From the IMG/VR virus record IMGVR_UViG_3300028559_002342, positions 1 through 64,000 of that record: a stretch of DNA of 64,000 bases. One strand, 5' to 3'. Below the pieces are notes generated by a model that ran no database searches, was not told the DNA's origin, and was given only the letters and a program-made list of their open reading frames with translations. The translations under genes and the position numbers were made by a program. Positions 9,673-17,484 of this stretch are shown here, in pieces (position 1 is the first letter of the stretch; each line of letters starts with the position of its first letter). This DNA comes from a virus.

Positions 9673-10061
9673 GTCGTTTCAAGCTTAATAATCTCAACAA
9701 GATTCTTGATATCATAAGATGCAGAGCTCAAAGTCCTTTCAGATTTTTCAAGCAACTCAACTATTAATTCCAATTCTTTTATTCTGCAATCGATTTCTAT
9801 CACTTCACTGTGTTTCTCTGCTGTGCGCTCAATCACTGGCAAGGCCAATTTTACAGGGCTTTGTTCTTGTATTTTAACAACCAATTCCTTCTTTAGAAGT
9901 TCGCGTTTCTTGCGTAACCCGTTGATATCCATCTTGTGTCTGATTAATCGACCTGTCCATTTGTGCTTGATGCCAGGCAACTTGAGCTGATATTCCTTTA
10001 GAATTAATTCGTCAATCTTCAAATCATCTTGTAACTCATTTATGTAATCTTCTAGTAGCAT
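9669..10061 (-). CDS. uvsY: Recombination mediator UvsY
   Basis: Small helical protein (130 residues from the chosen start) matching the T4 UvsY type, which loads UvsX onto gp32-coated single-stranded DNA. It opens with LLEDYINELQDDLKID and a basic central helix, as in UvsY of T4-like phages. I chose the ATG at 10061. An in-frame ATG at 10097 would add 12 residues and run into the divergent gene at 10088. It overlaps uvsW by 4 bp. Identification rests on the N-terminal pattern, size and neighbourhood, since UvsY has no catalytic motif. Confidence 0.8.
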   Translation of the reverse strand: MLLEDYINELQDDLKIDELILKEYQLKLPGIKHKWTGRLIRHKMDINGLRKKRELLKKELVVKIQEQSPVKLALPVIERTAEKHSEVIEIDCRIKELELIVELLEKSERTLSSASYDIKNLVEIIKLETT

Positions 10062-10087
10062 TAACTTAAATAATAGTATAGAGTTAT

Positions 10088-10354
10088 ATGAAATCAATTA
10101 ATATATTTGAAGAAGCGTTTTTACAAGCGTTGAATGAAACCAATGTTGCTGGTGGCATAGGCAGCTTGTTTGGTGGGGGCATTCTGGATATAGGTGACAC
10201 AGCAGGAAAAGTGCCAGGATCACCCAATGATATCTATGCCCCAAATGATGCACGCATTCCAAAAATTTTGGGCATGGGGAAAAAGAAGAAAAAAGAAAAG
10301 ATGGGCATCATGCGCAGACCTCTCCCCGGGCTGGGCAAAGAAGTTGTAAATTAA
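10088..10354 (+). CDS. Small putative head-internal protein with capsid-targeting-like N-terminus
   Basis: An 88-residue protein of unknown function. The first 17 residues (MKSINIFEEAFLQALNE) form an amphipathic helix-like peptide ending in L-N-E before T, similar to T4 capsid-targeting peptides cut by gp21. The rest is Gly/Pro-rich with a Lys-rich stretch (GKKKKKEKMG) that could contact DNA. It is divergent from uvsY, with 26 bp between the two starts. No enzyme motif is visible. Packaging in the head is inference from the N-terminus alone. Confidence 0.7.
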   Translation: MKSINIFEEAFLQALNETNVAGGIGSLFGGGILDIGDTAGKVPGSPNDIYAPNDARIPKILGMGKKKKKEKMGIMRRPLPGLGKEVVN

Positions 10355-10374
10355 TATATTGCGCTAATTATAGT

Positions 10375-10788
10375 ATGGATTTAGGTCACTGGATTTTAAC
10401 TGAAGGTGTTTCTGTTGACATGGACACTTTTGGATTCATCTACGAAATAACAAATACAGTTAACGGGAAAAAATACATAGGAAAAAAACAATGCAAATCC
10501 AAGTTAAAAAGGAAGCCTTTGAAGGGAAAGAAGAACAAGAGAATAGAGATAAAGGAATCAGATTGGAAGGCATATACCAGCTCTTCTAATGACCTTAATG
10601 CAGATATTATAAAATATGGCAAAGACAAGTTCATATTCAAAATTTTAAGAAAATGCAATTCAAAATGGGAATTGGCTTATTTTGAGATCAAGCAACAACT
10701 TGATAGAGATGTGATTTTGAGAGATGATTACTATAATGGAATCATAAATGTCAGAATTGGAAGACCACCAAAGAATTTTCTTGAATAA
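10375..10788 (+). CDS. GIY-YIG domain protein with capsid-targeting-like N-terminus
   Basis: A 137-residue protein with a GIY-YIG nuclease N-terminal region: GFIYEITNTVNGKKYIGKKQ at about residues 19-38 gives the G(F)IY...YIG pair, followed by a Lys-rich stretch. No separate DNA-binding domain is seen, so a freestanding homing endonuclease of the usual length is unlikely. The first ten residues, MDLGHWILTE, precede a Gly and look like a gp21-type cleavage site (I-L-T-E / G). If so, it would be packaged in the head and injected. It stands 20 bp after the previous small gene on the same strand. Nuclease activity is inferred. Confidence 0.75.
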   Translation: MDLGHWILTEGVSVDMDTFGFIYEITNTVNGKKYIGKKQCKSKLKRKPLKGKKNKRIEIKESDWKAYTSSSNDLNADIIKYGKDKFIFKILRKCNSKWELAYFEIKQQLDRDVILRDDYYNGIINVRIGRPPKNFLE

Positions 10789-10813
10789 TTTCTAGTTTCA
10801 TGCATAATAGAGT

Positions 10814-11374
10814 ATGCTAAAAAAGCTTGATTTTAAGCAATATAATTTTCAACTCATCAATTTTAACTTTATAATGCGCAAGGTGGAGGTTGATATCATA
10901 AACGATTTGCACAAATATCACCTCCTGAAGGAAAGAATAACCACAAACGCCAAGCAGTTTTTTTACCATCATATTATTTTTGGCATTTGTGAGTATCTTC
11001 TGGCTAATAAAACAAATGAAAAGAGCATTATATATTTTAACAACACTCAATTGGAACCATTGATGCTTTTGAAGTATTTCAAAGAAGAGGACTTGAAAAG
11101 ATTGTTGGATCAAATACTATGCAAAGTGAAGAAATTGCTTCCCATTAAGGTTTACCGTTCCAATATATCGTTTGAATTCTTGGATCACTTGCTGGTTGAG
11201 AATGAAGGCAGAGGCATAGAAGTGATTAGCGGCATAAGATCTTACTTGGACAGTGTTAATATTGAACGCTTTACATTTGCTAAAGTCAAGACTTTTACAA
11301 AGAAAAATAATCTCATATTTCTTAATAAAGAATACTTTGATCTGCTCAAGACTAAACAACTTCTCTTCAGGTAA
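10814..11374 (+). CDS. Hypothetical protein
   Basis: A 186-residue protein, Lys/Leu/Phe-rich, that I do not recognise. It has no membrane segment, signal peptide or catalytic motif. Predicted helices are scattered throughout (LKRLLDQILCKVKKLL near residues 95-110). The start could be the ATG at 10814 or the in-frame ATG at 10874 (MRKVEVDIIND). It sits between the GIY-YIG gene and an appendage gene in a plus-strand late block. Confidence 0.65.
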   Translation: MLKKLDFKQYNFQLINFNFIMRKVEVDIINDLHKYHLLKERITTNAKQFFYHHIIFGICEYLLANKTNEKSIIYFNNTQLEPLMLLKYFKEEDLKRLLDQILCKVKKLLPIKVYRSNISFEFLDHLLVENEGRGIEVISGIRSYLDSVNIERFTFAKVKTFTKKNNLIFLNKEYFDLLKTKQLLFR

Positions 11375-11378
11375 ATCA

Positions 11379-11385
11379 ATAAATA
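11379..11385 (+). promoter_or_regulatory. Late promoter box ATAAATA
   Basis: ATAAATA ends 5 nt before the ATG at 11391. With T4 late-promoter geometry the transcript would begin at the A of ATG. Confidence 0.65.
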
Positions 11386-11390
11386 ATTAA

Positions 11391-12302
11391 ATGGCAGATA
11401 TAGCTATTTCACAGTTGACCTATGGGCTACCATCTTCAACTGCATCTATACCATTTTCACAAGACGGTAATACTTTAAGAGTAGCTCCCTCCGGTCTTCT
11501 TGTAAATGCAGGTAAAGTTGGTATTAATACAGGCACAACACCGCTAACAGCTGAATTAACTTTGGCAAGACCTGTGCAAACACAGGGTAGAGAATCAATA
11601 GAATTAAATGTAAGTTCAGGGATTGCAGGCGGGTATTTTGATGGTCTTAAATTTACACAAACGGCAGGTACTTACAATACCTTGGCAAGTATACGTTGCA
11701 ACGTATTTAATAGTGGGCAAACAGCATTAGAATTTTCTACTAGAGATAATACTGGAACTACGCTCAATGCAAGCCCATTGCTTACTTTAGACCGTAATAA
11801 CGGTAATGTTTTAAATCACGGATTAATTTTAAGCGGCAGCCCTCAATATAATGATGGTTTGCATAATTTGCCAGATGCCGGTATGGTCTCACAAAATGTT
11901 GCAAGAGGTTTTTATCATTCTAGGGAAAACTCGGGAACTAATGCAATATATGCTCATATTTTACTACCTTCAGATTTTAACAATACAAATTCTCAAATGT
12001 TTTTGCTAGAAGTAAAAGGATATAATTTTACTAACTCTTATCTATTAAATTTAATGATAGGTGGATATGTGACTCTCGCTAGTAATGGCGGGCCTATTAG
12101 AAATGTTACTAGTTGGTCTGCGCAAGGAGATTTTGCACCGACTGCATATTACAGTAATACATATAACAGAGGTATTGCAAGGTTTTATCTATCTAGACCA
12201 TACTACACTTCTTTTGTAGTTAATTCAATATGCGTAGGAAATGGTAGAATAATAAAACCGGGTGAGCTTCAAATCATTTACAGCACTAACGCTACAATCT
12301 AA
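11391..12302 (+). CDS. Tail or appendage protein with MADxxI N-terminal module
   Basis: A 303-residue beta-rich virion appendage protein. The first 45 residues (MADIAISQLTYGLP, then IPFSQDGNTLRVAPSGL) match the N-termini of the proteins at 17477 and 20293, so this looks like a common anchoring module with exchangeable distal parts. The middle has LTLDRNNGNVLNHG-type segments as in tail-fibre shafts. The C-terminal 150 residues are Asn/Ser/Tyr-rich and may bind a receptor glycan. Its codon choice is more A/T-biased than that of neighbours such as 12314, hinting at separate acquisition. Preceded by an ATAAATA late box. Confidence 0.75.
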   Translation: MADIAISQLTYGLPSSTASIPFSQDGNTLRVAPSGLLVNAGKVGINTGTTPLTAELTLARPVQTQGRESIELNVSSGIAGGYFDGLKFTQTAGTYNTLASIRCNVFNSGQTALEFSTRDNTGTTLNASPLLTLDRNNGNVLNHGLILSGSPQYNDGLHNLPDAGMVSQNVARGFYHSRENSGTNAIYAHILLPSDFNNTNSQMFLLEVKGYNFTNSYLLNLMIGGYVTLASNGGPIRNVTSWSAQGDFAPTAYYSNTYNRGIARFYLSRPYYTSFVVNSICVGNGRIIKPGELQIIYSTNATI

Positions 12303-12308
12303 TAAATA
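12302..12308 (+). promoter_or_regulatory. Late promoter box ATAAATA
   Basis: The box ends exactly 5 nt before the ATG at 12314 and overlaps the stop of the preceding appendage gene. It predicts a leaderless late transcript. Confidence 0.65.
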
Positions 12309-12313
12309 ACTAT

Positions 12314-12766
12314 ATGAGCTTTAATGATACACTGTCCAAATTTTTAAGATTGTATAATGAACAAGGTGAAGAACAGCCTCTGGATGCTGCAGCTCCTGCA
12401 CCTCAGCAAGCTCCACCACCTGCGCCACCACAAGCTCAAGGTGAACCAGGTGCCCTGCCACCTGAAGGTTATGTGGACATGGTTAGAATGTTGGCCAAGG
12501 CATTGGTAATGAATGTGCCAGCCGGCACCATTGATGCATTGTTTACTAAGCCCATCAATCAAGAGTCAGCTGCTGAAACAAGAGAAGCATTGCAGTTGGC
12601 CATAGCCACAAACGAAAATTATGAAGACAATCCACGCAGAATCACTAATCCTCACATAAAGCAGTTTGTGGACTCCATTAATGAAAATAACTTCATGGCA
12701 AAGTATAAAGAGATTCTTAATATAATGAAGCGTTTCAGCAATGATCCTAATCTTAAAACAAAATGA
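12314..12766 (+). CDS. Putative head-internal protein, Pro/Ala/Gln-rich linker
   Basis: A 150-residue protein of unknown function. Residues 1-16 (MSFNDTLSKFLRLYNE) resemble a capsid-targeting peptide ending in L-Y-N-E. A Pro/Ala/Gln-rich linker of about 40 residues follows (AAAPAPQQAPPPAPP), then a helical domain (YVDMVRMLAKALVM to the end). It has its own ATAAATA late box. It overlaps nothing but ends 1 bp before the next gene's start, so it heads a late operon with the nuclease-like, ligase-like and nucleotidyltransferase genes. Packaging is an inference. Confidence 0.75.
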   Translation: MSFNDTLSKFLRLYNEQGEEQPLDAAAPAPQQAPPPAPPQAQGEPGALPPEGYVDMVRMLAKALVMNVPAGTIDALFTKPINQESAAETREALQLAIATNENYEDNPRRITNPHIKQFVDSINENNFMAKYKEILNIMKRFSNDPNLKTK

Positions 12767-12767
12767 T

Positions 12768-13931
12768 ATGCGCAAGCTCAAGGTCAAAAAACCATACAAG
12801 TCTCTGGATGACATTTATCTAAGAGAATCTTTTGCAAAATCAGTACCGCTTTTGCCGTATCAAATAACTGAAAGAGTAACTATCTCTGTAGTTACAGATA
12901 GCGGTGAACAAGAAAATTTTACTGTATCTGATTCATGGTATAACAAAGCTATTAAAGATAAGCTTAAGATGGGCAGTCAAAATTTAGATACGTTTTATGA
13001 GCTTATTCATTATAGGTGTGTCGATTCAGGCATTCTACCACCCGGTCATGATGATATTAATGCACGAGAAGTAAAAGTATTCTATGATTATATTCTTTCT
13101 TTAACCGGTCCAGAGAATATTAATTCCTTTTTTGAAAAGTTTGTTGATAATGGTTTTAAAATAGCAGCGTTATTTTTAGATGCTATTAATAAAAACGAAA
13201 AGTTTAATGTTTTTGATGTCTTATCTAATTTTTATGGTGTTAAGTTTGCATATTCGGATGAAGTATTTAAAGTAAGGCCATTTTCCGCAGCACAAAAAAC
13301 AAGAGGTGCACCCGGGCCCGGTGAAGCATTTATTGCATTCTTTTTCTATAGTAAAAAACCTGTTGTGGGTGATTTGAGTATTCCCTCAGGCGGTAAAACA
13401 GTAGAAATAGAAATTAAAAAACAAGGAGGAAGAATAGGTAAAGGATTAAATGTGGAGGCAGGTAAGCTGGGTAGAAAGCTGTATCCTGATTTAGCTAATC
13501 TGGACATGAATGTATTAAAGCAATTTGTTGAGTATTTTGATTTACAGAGTGTAGGAGATATTCTTCTTGGGAAGGGTCAGGGTAAATTCACAGGCATCTC
13601 AGGTGTAAATCATTATGCACAAGAGCAATTAGATGCTCAGTTTTTAAAGAATAACTTAGATTATTTTATAAAATATTTTGCAAAACTTGATAATTTACAA
13701 CAATATATTGGCACAATACAAATGAAGGATTATTTTTCAAAAATTAAGGAATTTGATAGTATATTAATTTTTACAGAAAGCGGAGTATCTATTGGAATAA
13801 AGAGAGATTATATAATTAGCACACCTATTTTACAGCTTGCGCCAGCATTGCAACAAAAACAGGTGTTTTTAAAACGCAAAACAGCTGCAGGATTTTTATT
13901 TGATTCAGACGGATTTAAGATAACAATATGA
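12768..13931 (+). CDS. Putative PD-(D/E)XK nuclease-like protein
   Basis: A 387-residue protein from the ATG at 12768, chosen because an upstream in-frame ATG at 12741 lies inside the preceding gene. The central part, GEAFIAFFF followed by GDLSIP and VEIEIKKQGGRIG (about residues 190-235), has the D-x(n)-E-x-K spacing and GGR of restriction-like nucleases. The N-terminus contains DDIYLRE/S, a possible gp21-type cut site at residue 20. Codon use is noticeably more A/T-rich than in 12314 and 13928, suggesting recent transfer. It overlaps the ligase-like gene by 4 bp. Nuclease activity is inferred from one motif. Confidence 0.6.
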   Translation: MRKLKVKKPYKSLDDIYLRESFAKSVPLLPYQITERVTISVVTDSGEQENFTVSDSWYNKAIKDKLKMGSQNLDTFYELIHYRCVDSGILPPGHDDINAREVKVFYDYILSLTGPENINSFFEKFVDNGFKIAALFLDAINKNEKFNVFDVLSNFYGVKFAYSDEVFKVRPFSAAQKTRGAPGPGEAFIAFFFYSKKPVVGDLSIPSGGKTVEIEIKKQGGRIGKGLNVEAGKLGRKLYPDLANLDMNVLKQFVEYFDLQSVGDILLGKGQGKFTGISGVNHYAQEQLDAQFLKNNLDYFIKYFAKLDNLQQYIGTIQMKDYFSKIKEFDSILIFTESGVSIGIKRDYIISTPILQLAPALQQKQVFLKRKTAAGFLFDSDGFKITI

Positions 13932-15121
13932 TACCGTTTAAACAATTTCTATTGGAAGGTGGTGCAGCAGGTCACATGGCACATCCTTTTGATTTGCCTA
14001 ATGTGAATTCAGGTAAAGATCTCATCAACACCTTCAATAAAATTGTCAAAAGTTTGCAGAAAAAGCCTTCAGTAGTAAAAATTGATGGTGCCAATGCTGC
14101 CATAAAATTGATTGCAAATGCAGAAGGTAAGAAAGAGTTTGCCATGGACAGAGGATCCAATAAACCAGAAGATGTTGAAGGTGTTACAGTGGCAAGATTG
14201 GGCACACGCTTTCCAGAGGGTCATGGAATGAGAGACATAGGTTCAACTGTGTTGGGCATTTTTAACTCAGCCATCCCTGCCATAGAAGCAGATTTGAAGA
14301 AGCTCAAGATGTGGGATAACAATAAAATCCTCTTCAACATGGAGTATGTGCAAGGGGCAACAAATGTCATAGGTTATGCAAACAACTTTCTGGCCATTCA
14401 TGGTTTGAATGAAATTGTGCAGGTGAGAAGTCCAGTTCGCGGCAGTGTGAGCAGAGCATCGCGAGAGATACCTTATGATAAAAAGACATTGCAAAATTTA
14501 ATTGCCAAAGTGGATCCCATAGCCAAGAAGAAAGGATTTGATGTGGCACATGAATTTGTTGTGAAGCTGGGCAAACCAGATTTGAATAAACCTCTGAATG
14601 AGCCTTTTTCTGTTAGCTACGATTCCAAGAACATAGTAACAAAGCCTTTGAGAGAGTGGCTGGGTGCAGTTAAGAATCCCAAAGCTGAGAAGATTAAGCT
14701 TGCATCAGGAAAAACTATCAGTGCCATGAGCATGGAAAACTATAAAAACGTCACTGGCAGTGTTCCCATGCATGTATACATTGGTGCAAACAAGAAGGAC
14801 ATTGACAAGGCAATTTCAGGTGCTGTCATGTATCATGCCACACTTGTGTTGGGACAGGCCATCAAAGATGCTGCTTCATCTGATTTGGGTACTCTTTCCA
14901 CACAAGAAGGCATTGTGATAAGAGATGCAGCAATATCTTCCAATCCAGTCAAGGTCACTGGTAATTTTATCTTGGGCAAAGAACAGGGTAAGTTTGCACA
15001 AGCAAAAAAAGCAGAAAATGAAGAGCAACAAAGACAATTGTCCAATAATAACTACATGATGAACCCAGAGTATGGCAAAGAAGGTGCTCGTTTGACGCAC
15101 ACACCAGGAATGGCTTTATGA
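13928..15121 (+). CDS. Nucleic-acid ligase-like nucleotidyltransferase (DUF6267-type), CTS-like N-terminus
   Basis: A 397-residue protein with the landmarks of covalent nucleotidyltransferases (RNA/DNA ligase or capping fold). KIDGANAAIK at about residues 51-60 gives the K-x-D-G lysine motif, NMEYVQG (near 138-144) fits the motif III region, and EGIVIRD (near 329-335) fits motif IV. It is probably an RNA or DNA ligase relative. In marine T4-like phages such proteins are usually labelled DUF6267, from memory. Residues 1-10 (MIPFKQFLLE) before GG look like a gp21 cleavage site, so the protein may be packaged. It overlaps both neighbours by 4 bp, coupling it to the nucleotidyltransferase at 15118. 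Confidence 0.75.
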   Translation: MIPFKQFLLEGGAAGHMAHPFDLPNVNSGKDLINTFNKIVKSLQKKPSVVKIDGANAAIKLIANAEGKKEFAMDRGSNKPEDVEGVTVARLGTRFPEGHGMRDIGSTVLGIFNSAIPAIEADLKKLKMWDNNKILFNMEYVQGATNVIGYANNFLAIHGLNEIVQVRSPVRGSVSRASREIPYDKKTLQNLIAKVDPIAKKKGFDVAHEFVVKLGKPDLNKPLNEPFSVSYDSKNIVTKPLREWLGAVKNPKAEKIKLASGKTISAMSMENYKNVTGSVPMHVYIGANKKDIDKAISGAVMYHATLVLGQAIKDAASSDLGTLSTQEGIVIRDAAISSNPVKVTGNFILGKEQGKFAQAKKAENEEQQRQLSNNNYMMNPEYGKEGARLTHTPGMAL

Positions 15122-15768
15122 AATTTGATCAACTGGTAAATGAAATACTAACCCATCAGAAAAATAATTTAATAGTTATTTTTCCAGGACGCTTTCAACC
15201 ATTCCACATGGGCCATAAAAAGCTTTATGACATGGCCAAGAGTCAGTTTCCAGGAGCAGATTTTTTTATTGCTACAACAGATGAAGTGGCCAAAAACGAA
15301 GATGCTTCCAGATATCCTTTCAACTTCAATGAAAAGAAAGAAATAATAAAAGCCGCAGGCATACCTGACAATGTGGTAAAACAGGTGAAGCAGCCTTACA
15401 AACCTTTGGAGATTCTGAAAAACTATGATCCTAATGTTACCAAGGTGATCTATCTTGTGGGCAAAAAGGACATGCAATCAGATGCAAGATTCACTTTTGG
15501 CATGACAAAAAAAGGCACTCCCAGTTACTTTCAGCCATTCAAAGATCTTCAATCCATGCAACCATTCAAAGAACAAGGTGGCCATGGGTACATTTATGCA
15601 CCAAGTACCATACAGTTCAACATAGGTGATAAGAGCATCACCAGTGCCACTGAATTAAGAGACATATACAAGGCTTCTAATGAAGCTACAAGAAAGCAAA
15701 TAATTGCAGCTGTTCTGGGCAAATTTAATGCCACAGTTTTCAAGTTGTTCAATACTAAGTTAAGCTAA
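15118..15768 (+). CDS. NMNAT-like cytidylyltransferase-fold nucleotidyltransferase
   Basis: A 216-residue HIGH-superfamily nucleotidyltransferase. It has FPGRFQPFHMGHKKL near residues 22-36 (the GRFxPxHxGH signature) and the late SITSATELRDIY near 180-191, equivalent to the ISxTxxR motif. NMN, nicotinate-nucleotide or phosphopantetheine adenylyltransferases share this layout, so the substrate is not certain. Residues 1-9 (MKFDQLVNE) resemble a capsid-targeting peptide. The ATG overlaps the stop of the ligase-like gene (ATGA), implying a functional pair. Convergent with, and overlapping by 9 bp, the gene at 15760. Confidence 0.8.
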   Translation: MKFDQLVNEILTHQKNNLIVIFPGRFQPFHMGHKKLYDMAKSQFPGADFFIATTDEVAKNEDASRYPFNFNEKKEIIKAAGIPDNVVKQVKQPYKPLEILKNYDPNVTKVIYLVGKKDMQSDARFTFGMTKKGTPSYFQPFKDLQSMQPFKEQGGHGYIYAPSTIQFNIGDKSITSATELRDIYKASNEATRKQIIAAVLGKFNATVFKLFNTKLS

Positions 15769-16371
15769 CTTCTTCTTTTTTTCAAGAATTAAAATAGTCT
15801 CAAGCAACACTTTTTCCACCGTCTCTGTACTCTCTTTCTTGAGAGCGTTGTTTAAATTTCTCACCAACTCATCACCACCTTTGGCTATGGCACTGTACAG
15901 GTCTTCTTCATTACTTTCATCAAAATTGTCTGCACCACACATGCCATGTTGAGGGTTTTTAGCTGCTTCATAATCTTCATAACCAAGCACAGAATCCAAC
16001 TGATCATGAGCATTGGTAATTTTGCTCAGAACCCAAGCTTCAATGTTATTCTTGCCTTGCAGGATGCCATGCAGCATTGCAGAAATTTTATGTATTCTGA
16101 AAATTAATTGTCTGGACATCTCGCCATTGCTGCTTGATGTGGAGGGGTCATATCCTTCACAATCTTCACTCTTATTATTGGCATGTTCTTCCTGTTCATC
16201 ATCTCCACAATTTCTCTTGGGAGGCATGGAAGCTTTAACAATTCTAACAGGTGTGGCACTTGCACCTGCACCTGCACCTGCATCAACAGCTCTTGGTCCT
16301 AAGCCAAGATTCTCTTTAACGATCTTCTGATCATATATCTCGTTGAGCAAATGAAAGTCATTGTAAAACAT
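15760..16371 (-). CDS. Late virion-type protein with Ala/Gly linker
   Basis: A 203-residue protein. The N-terminal MFYNDFHLLNE resembles a capsid-targeting peptide. A linker with AGAGAGAS and a patch CGDDEQEEH follow, then a helical C-terminal domain (SAMLHGILQGKNNIEAWV, then HDQLDSVLGYEDYEA). The helical pattern recalls a conserved structural family of marine T4-like phages, seen from memory only. The final residues are Lys-rich. An ATAAATA box precedes it by 8 nt on the minus strand. Function unknown; packaging in the head is likely but not proven. Confidence 0.75.
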   Translation of the reverse strand: MFYNDFHLLNEIYDQKIVKENLGLGPRAVDAGAGAGASATPVRIVKASMPPKRNCGDDEQEEHANNKSEDCEGYDPSTSSSNGEMSRQLIFRIHKISAMLHGILQGKNNIEAWVLSKITNAHDQLDSVLGYEDYEAAKNPQHGMCGADNFDESNEEDLYSAIAKGGDELVRNLNNALKKESTETVEKVLLETILILEKKKKLA

Positions 16372-16379
16372 GCCATTGA

Positions 16380-16386
16380 TATTTAT
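16380..16386 (-). promoter_or_regulatory. Late promoter box ATAAATA (minus)
   Basis: Minus-strand ATAAATA precedes the ATG at 16371 with 8 nt between, giving a predicted leader of about 3 nt. Confidence 0.55.
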
Positions 16387-16790
16387 TCTAATTTTAAGAA
16401 ATTATTGTTGTTTAGTGAATAATAAATTTTCTTGAAGTTCAACTGCTTTATTAGCGAAGTGCATCCATCACAAGGTTTTGACAAGTCAATTTTATTGTTT
16501 CTGTTGATTCTGGTGTTAACCATTGTGAATTTGGAGCAATCCTCATCACCCAATCTTATGATGGCGGAAAGCTCAGAATGCACACCAATGGAAGTTGATA
16601 TGTCTTCACCGTTTCTGTTGAAAAAGCCTATTTTTAAATTTTTGGGATGAGTTTTGGTTGGATTGTTAATTCCAATGGATAACAACCTGTTTTTATGGAA
16701 AATAAAGGAAAAGTGTTTGCAACGGTAATCACCATGTTTATCCAATAAAGCATAGGAAATTTCGCAGCATTTCTTGAGTATGTTTTCCAT
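16383..16790 (-). CDS. Cytidine/dCMP deaminase-like zinc protein
   Basis: A 135-residue protein with the deaminase zinc signature: GVHSELSAII near residue 70 (H-x-E) and KPCDGCTSLI near 106-115 (P-C-x-x-C). Family members deaminate dCMP, cytidine or related substrates. The size fits a minimal domain. A dCMP deaminase would feed dUMP to thymidylate synthesis, as in T4, but the flanking loops are not standard and an unrelated nucleobase or polynucleotide substrate is possible. It ends 11 bp upstream of the 16371 gene on the same strand. Confidence 0.7.
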   Translation of the reverse strand: MENILKKCCEISYALLDKHGDYRCKHFSFIFHKNRLLSIGINNPTKTHPKNLKIGFFNRNGEDISTSIGVHSELSAIIRLGDEDCSKFTMVNTRINRNNKIDLSKPCDGCTSLIKQLNFKKIYYSLNNNNFLKLE

Positions 16791-16824
16791 GTTGTTATAC
16801 TACATAAAAAGATGTTATATTTCC

Positions 16825-16831
16825 ATAAATA
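16825..16831 (+). promoter_or_regulatory. Late promoter box ATAAATA
   Basis: The box ends exactly 5 nt before the ATG at 16837, which supports that start over an in-frame ATG 63 nt upstream. Confidence 0.65.
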
Positions 16832-16836
16832 TTTAC

Positions 16837-17484
16837 ATGGAATCGTTCAAGAAGTTCTATGACAAGCCTGTATTTGGCGTGAATGAATTCATTGATGTGG
16901 ATGGACTGGGTCGCATCAAAGCCAAGATAGATTCAGGCAATGAAGCATACAATGTGCTGCATGGTGTGGACATTTCTGAAGATGGTGAACACATCTCTTT
17001 TACAACTGTTGATAACAAGAAAATGAAAGCGCCTCGTGCCGGTGACATCAAGATTCACATTGGCAGTGGTGTCAAAGAAGACAGACCCATTGTGAAACTC
17101 AACATCAAGATCAATGGCAAGCAATACAAGGATGTGCCTTTCAGCATAGCAGATCGTTCTGAGAATGAAGATCCTATTCTGGTGGGTGAACCTTTTCTCA
17201 AGAAACTGAATGCAGTCATTGATGTGAACAAACAAGTGAATGAATCAGTGCGTTACAATGTGATTGCCATCAATAGGAAAGACCCTCTTTCCAAAGAGTG
17301 GATGCGTCCTAGTTTTTCTGAGAATGCCATTCGTCACATTGCCAACAAGCAGAAGACTTTGATTGTGAACCATCATGGAGGAGCCAAATTCAAGGGCAAA
17401 GATGTTCTTAAAATATACAACCCACAGACAAAAGAACCTTTCATAGTTTTTCGCAAGAAAAAGAAAGTAGATACAGATGGCTGA
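16837..17484 (+). CDS. Retropepsin-like aspartic protease (RimK-associated / Zn_protease type)
   Basis: A 215-residue protein related to the retropepsin-like family annotated as ATP-dependent zinc protease (PF05618). It has IKAKIDSGNEAYNVLHG near residues 25-41, where D-S-G takes the place of the D-T-G catalytic triad, and ILVGEPFLKKLNAVIDVN near 128-145, the conserved second half. Such domains often occur next to RimK-like ligases; none is seen here. The Lys-rich C-terminus overlaps the next appendage gene by 8 bp, suggesting coupled late expression and possibly a role in virion protein maturation. The start is fixed by the late box. Confidence 0.7.
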   Translation: MESFKKFYDKPVFGVNEFIDVDGLGRIKAKIDSGNEAYNVLHGVDISEDGEHISFTTVDNKKMKAPRAGDIKIHIGSGVKEDRPIVKLNIKINGKQYKDVPFSIADRSENEDPILVGEPFLKKLNAVIDVNKQVNESVRYNVIAINRKDPLSKEWMRPSFSENAIRHIANKQKTLIVNHHGGAKFKGKDVLKIYNPQTKEPFIVFRKKKKVDTDG

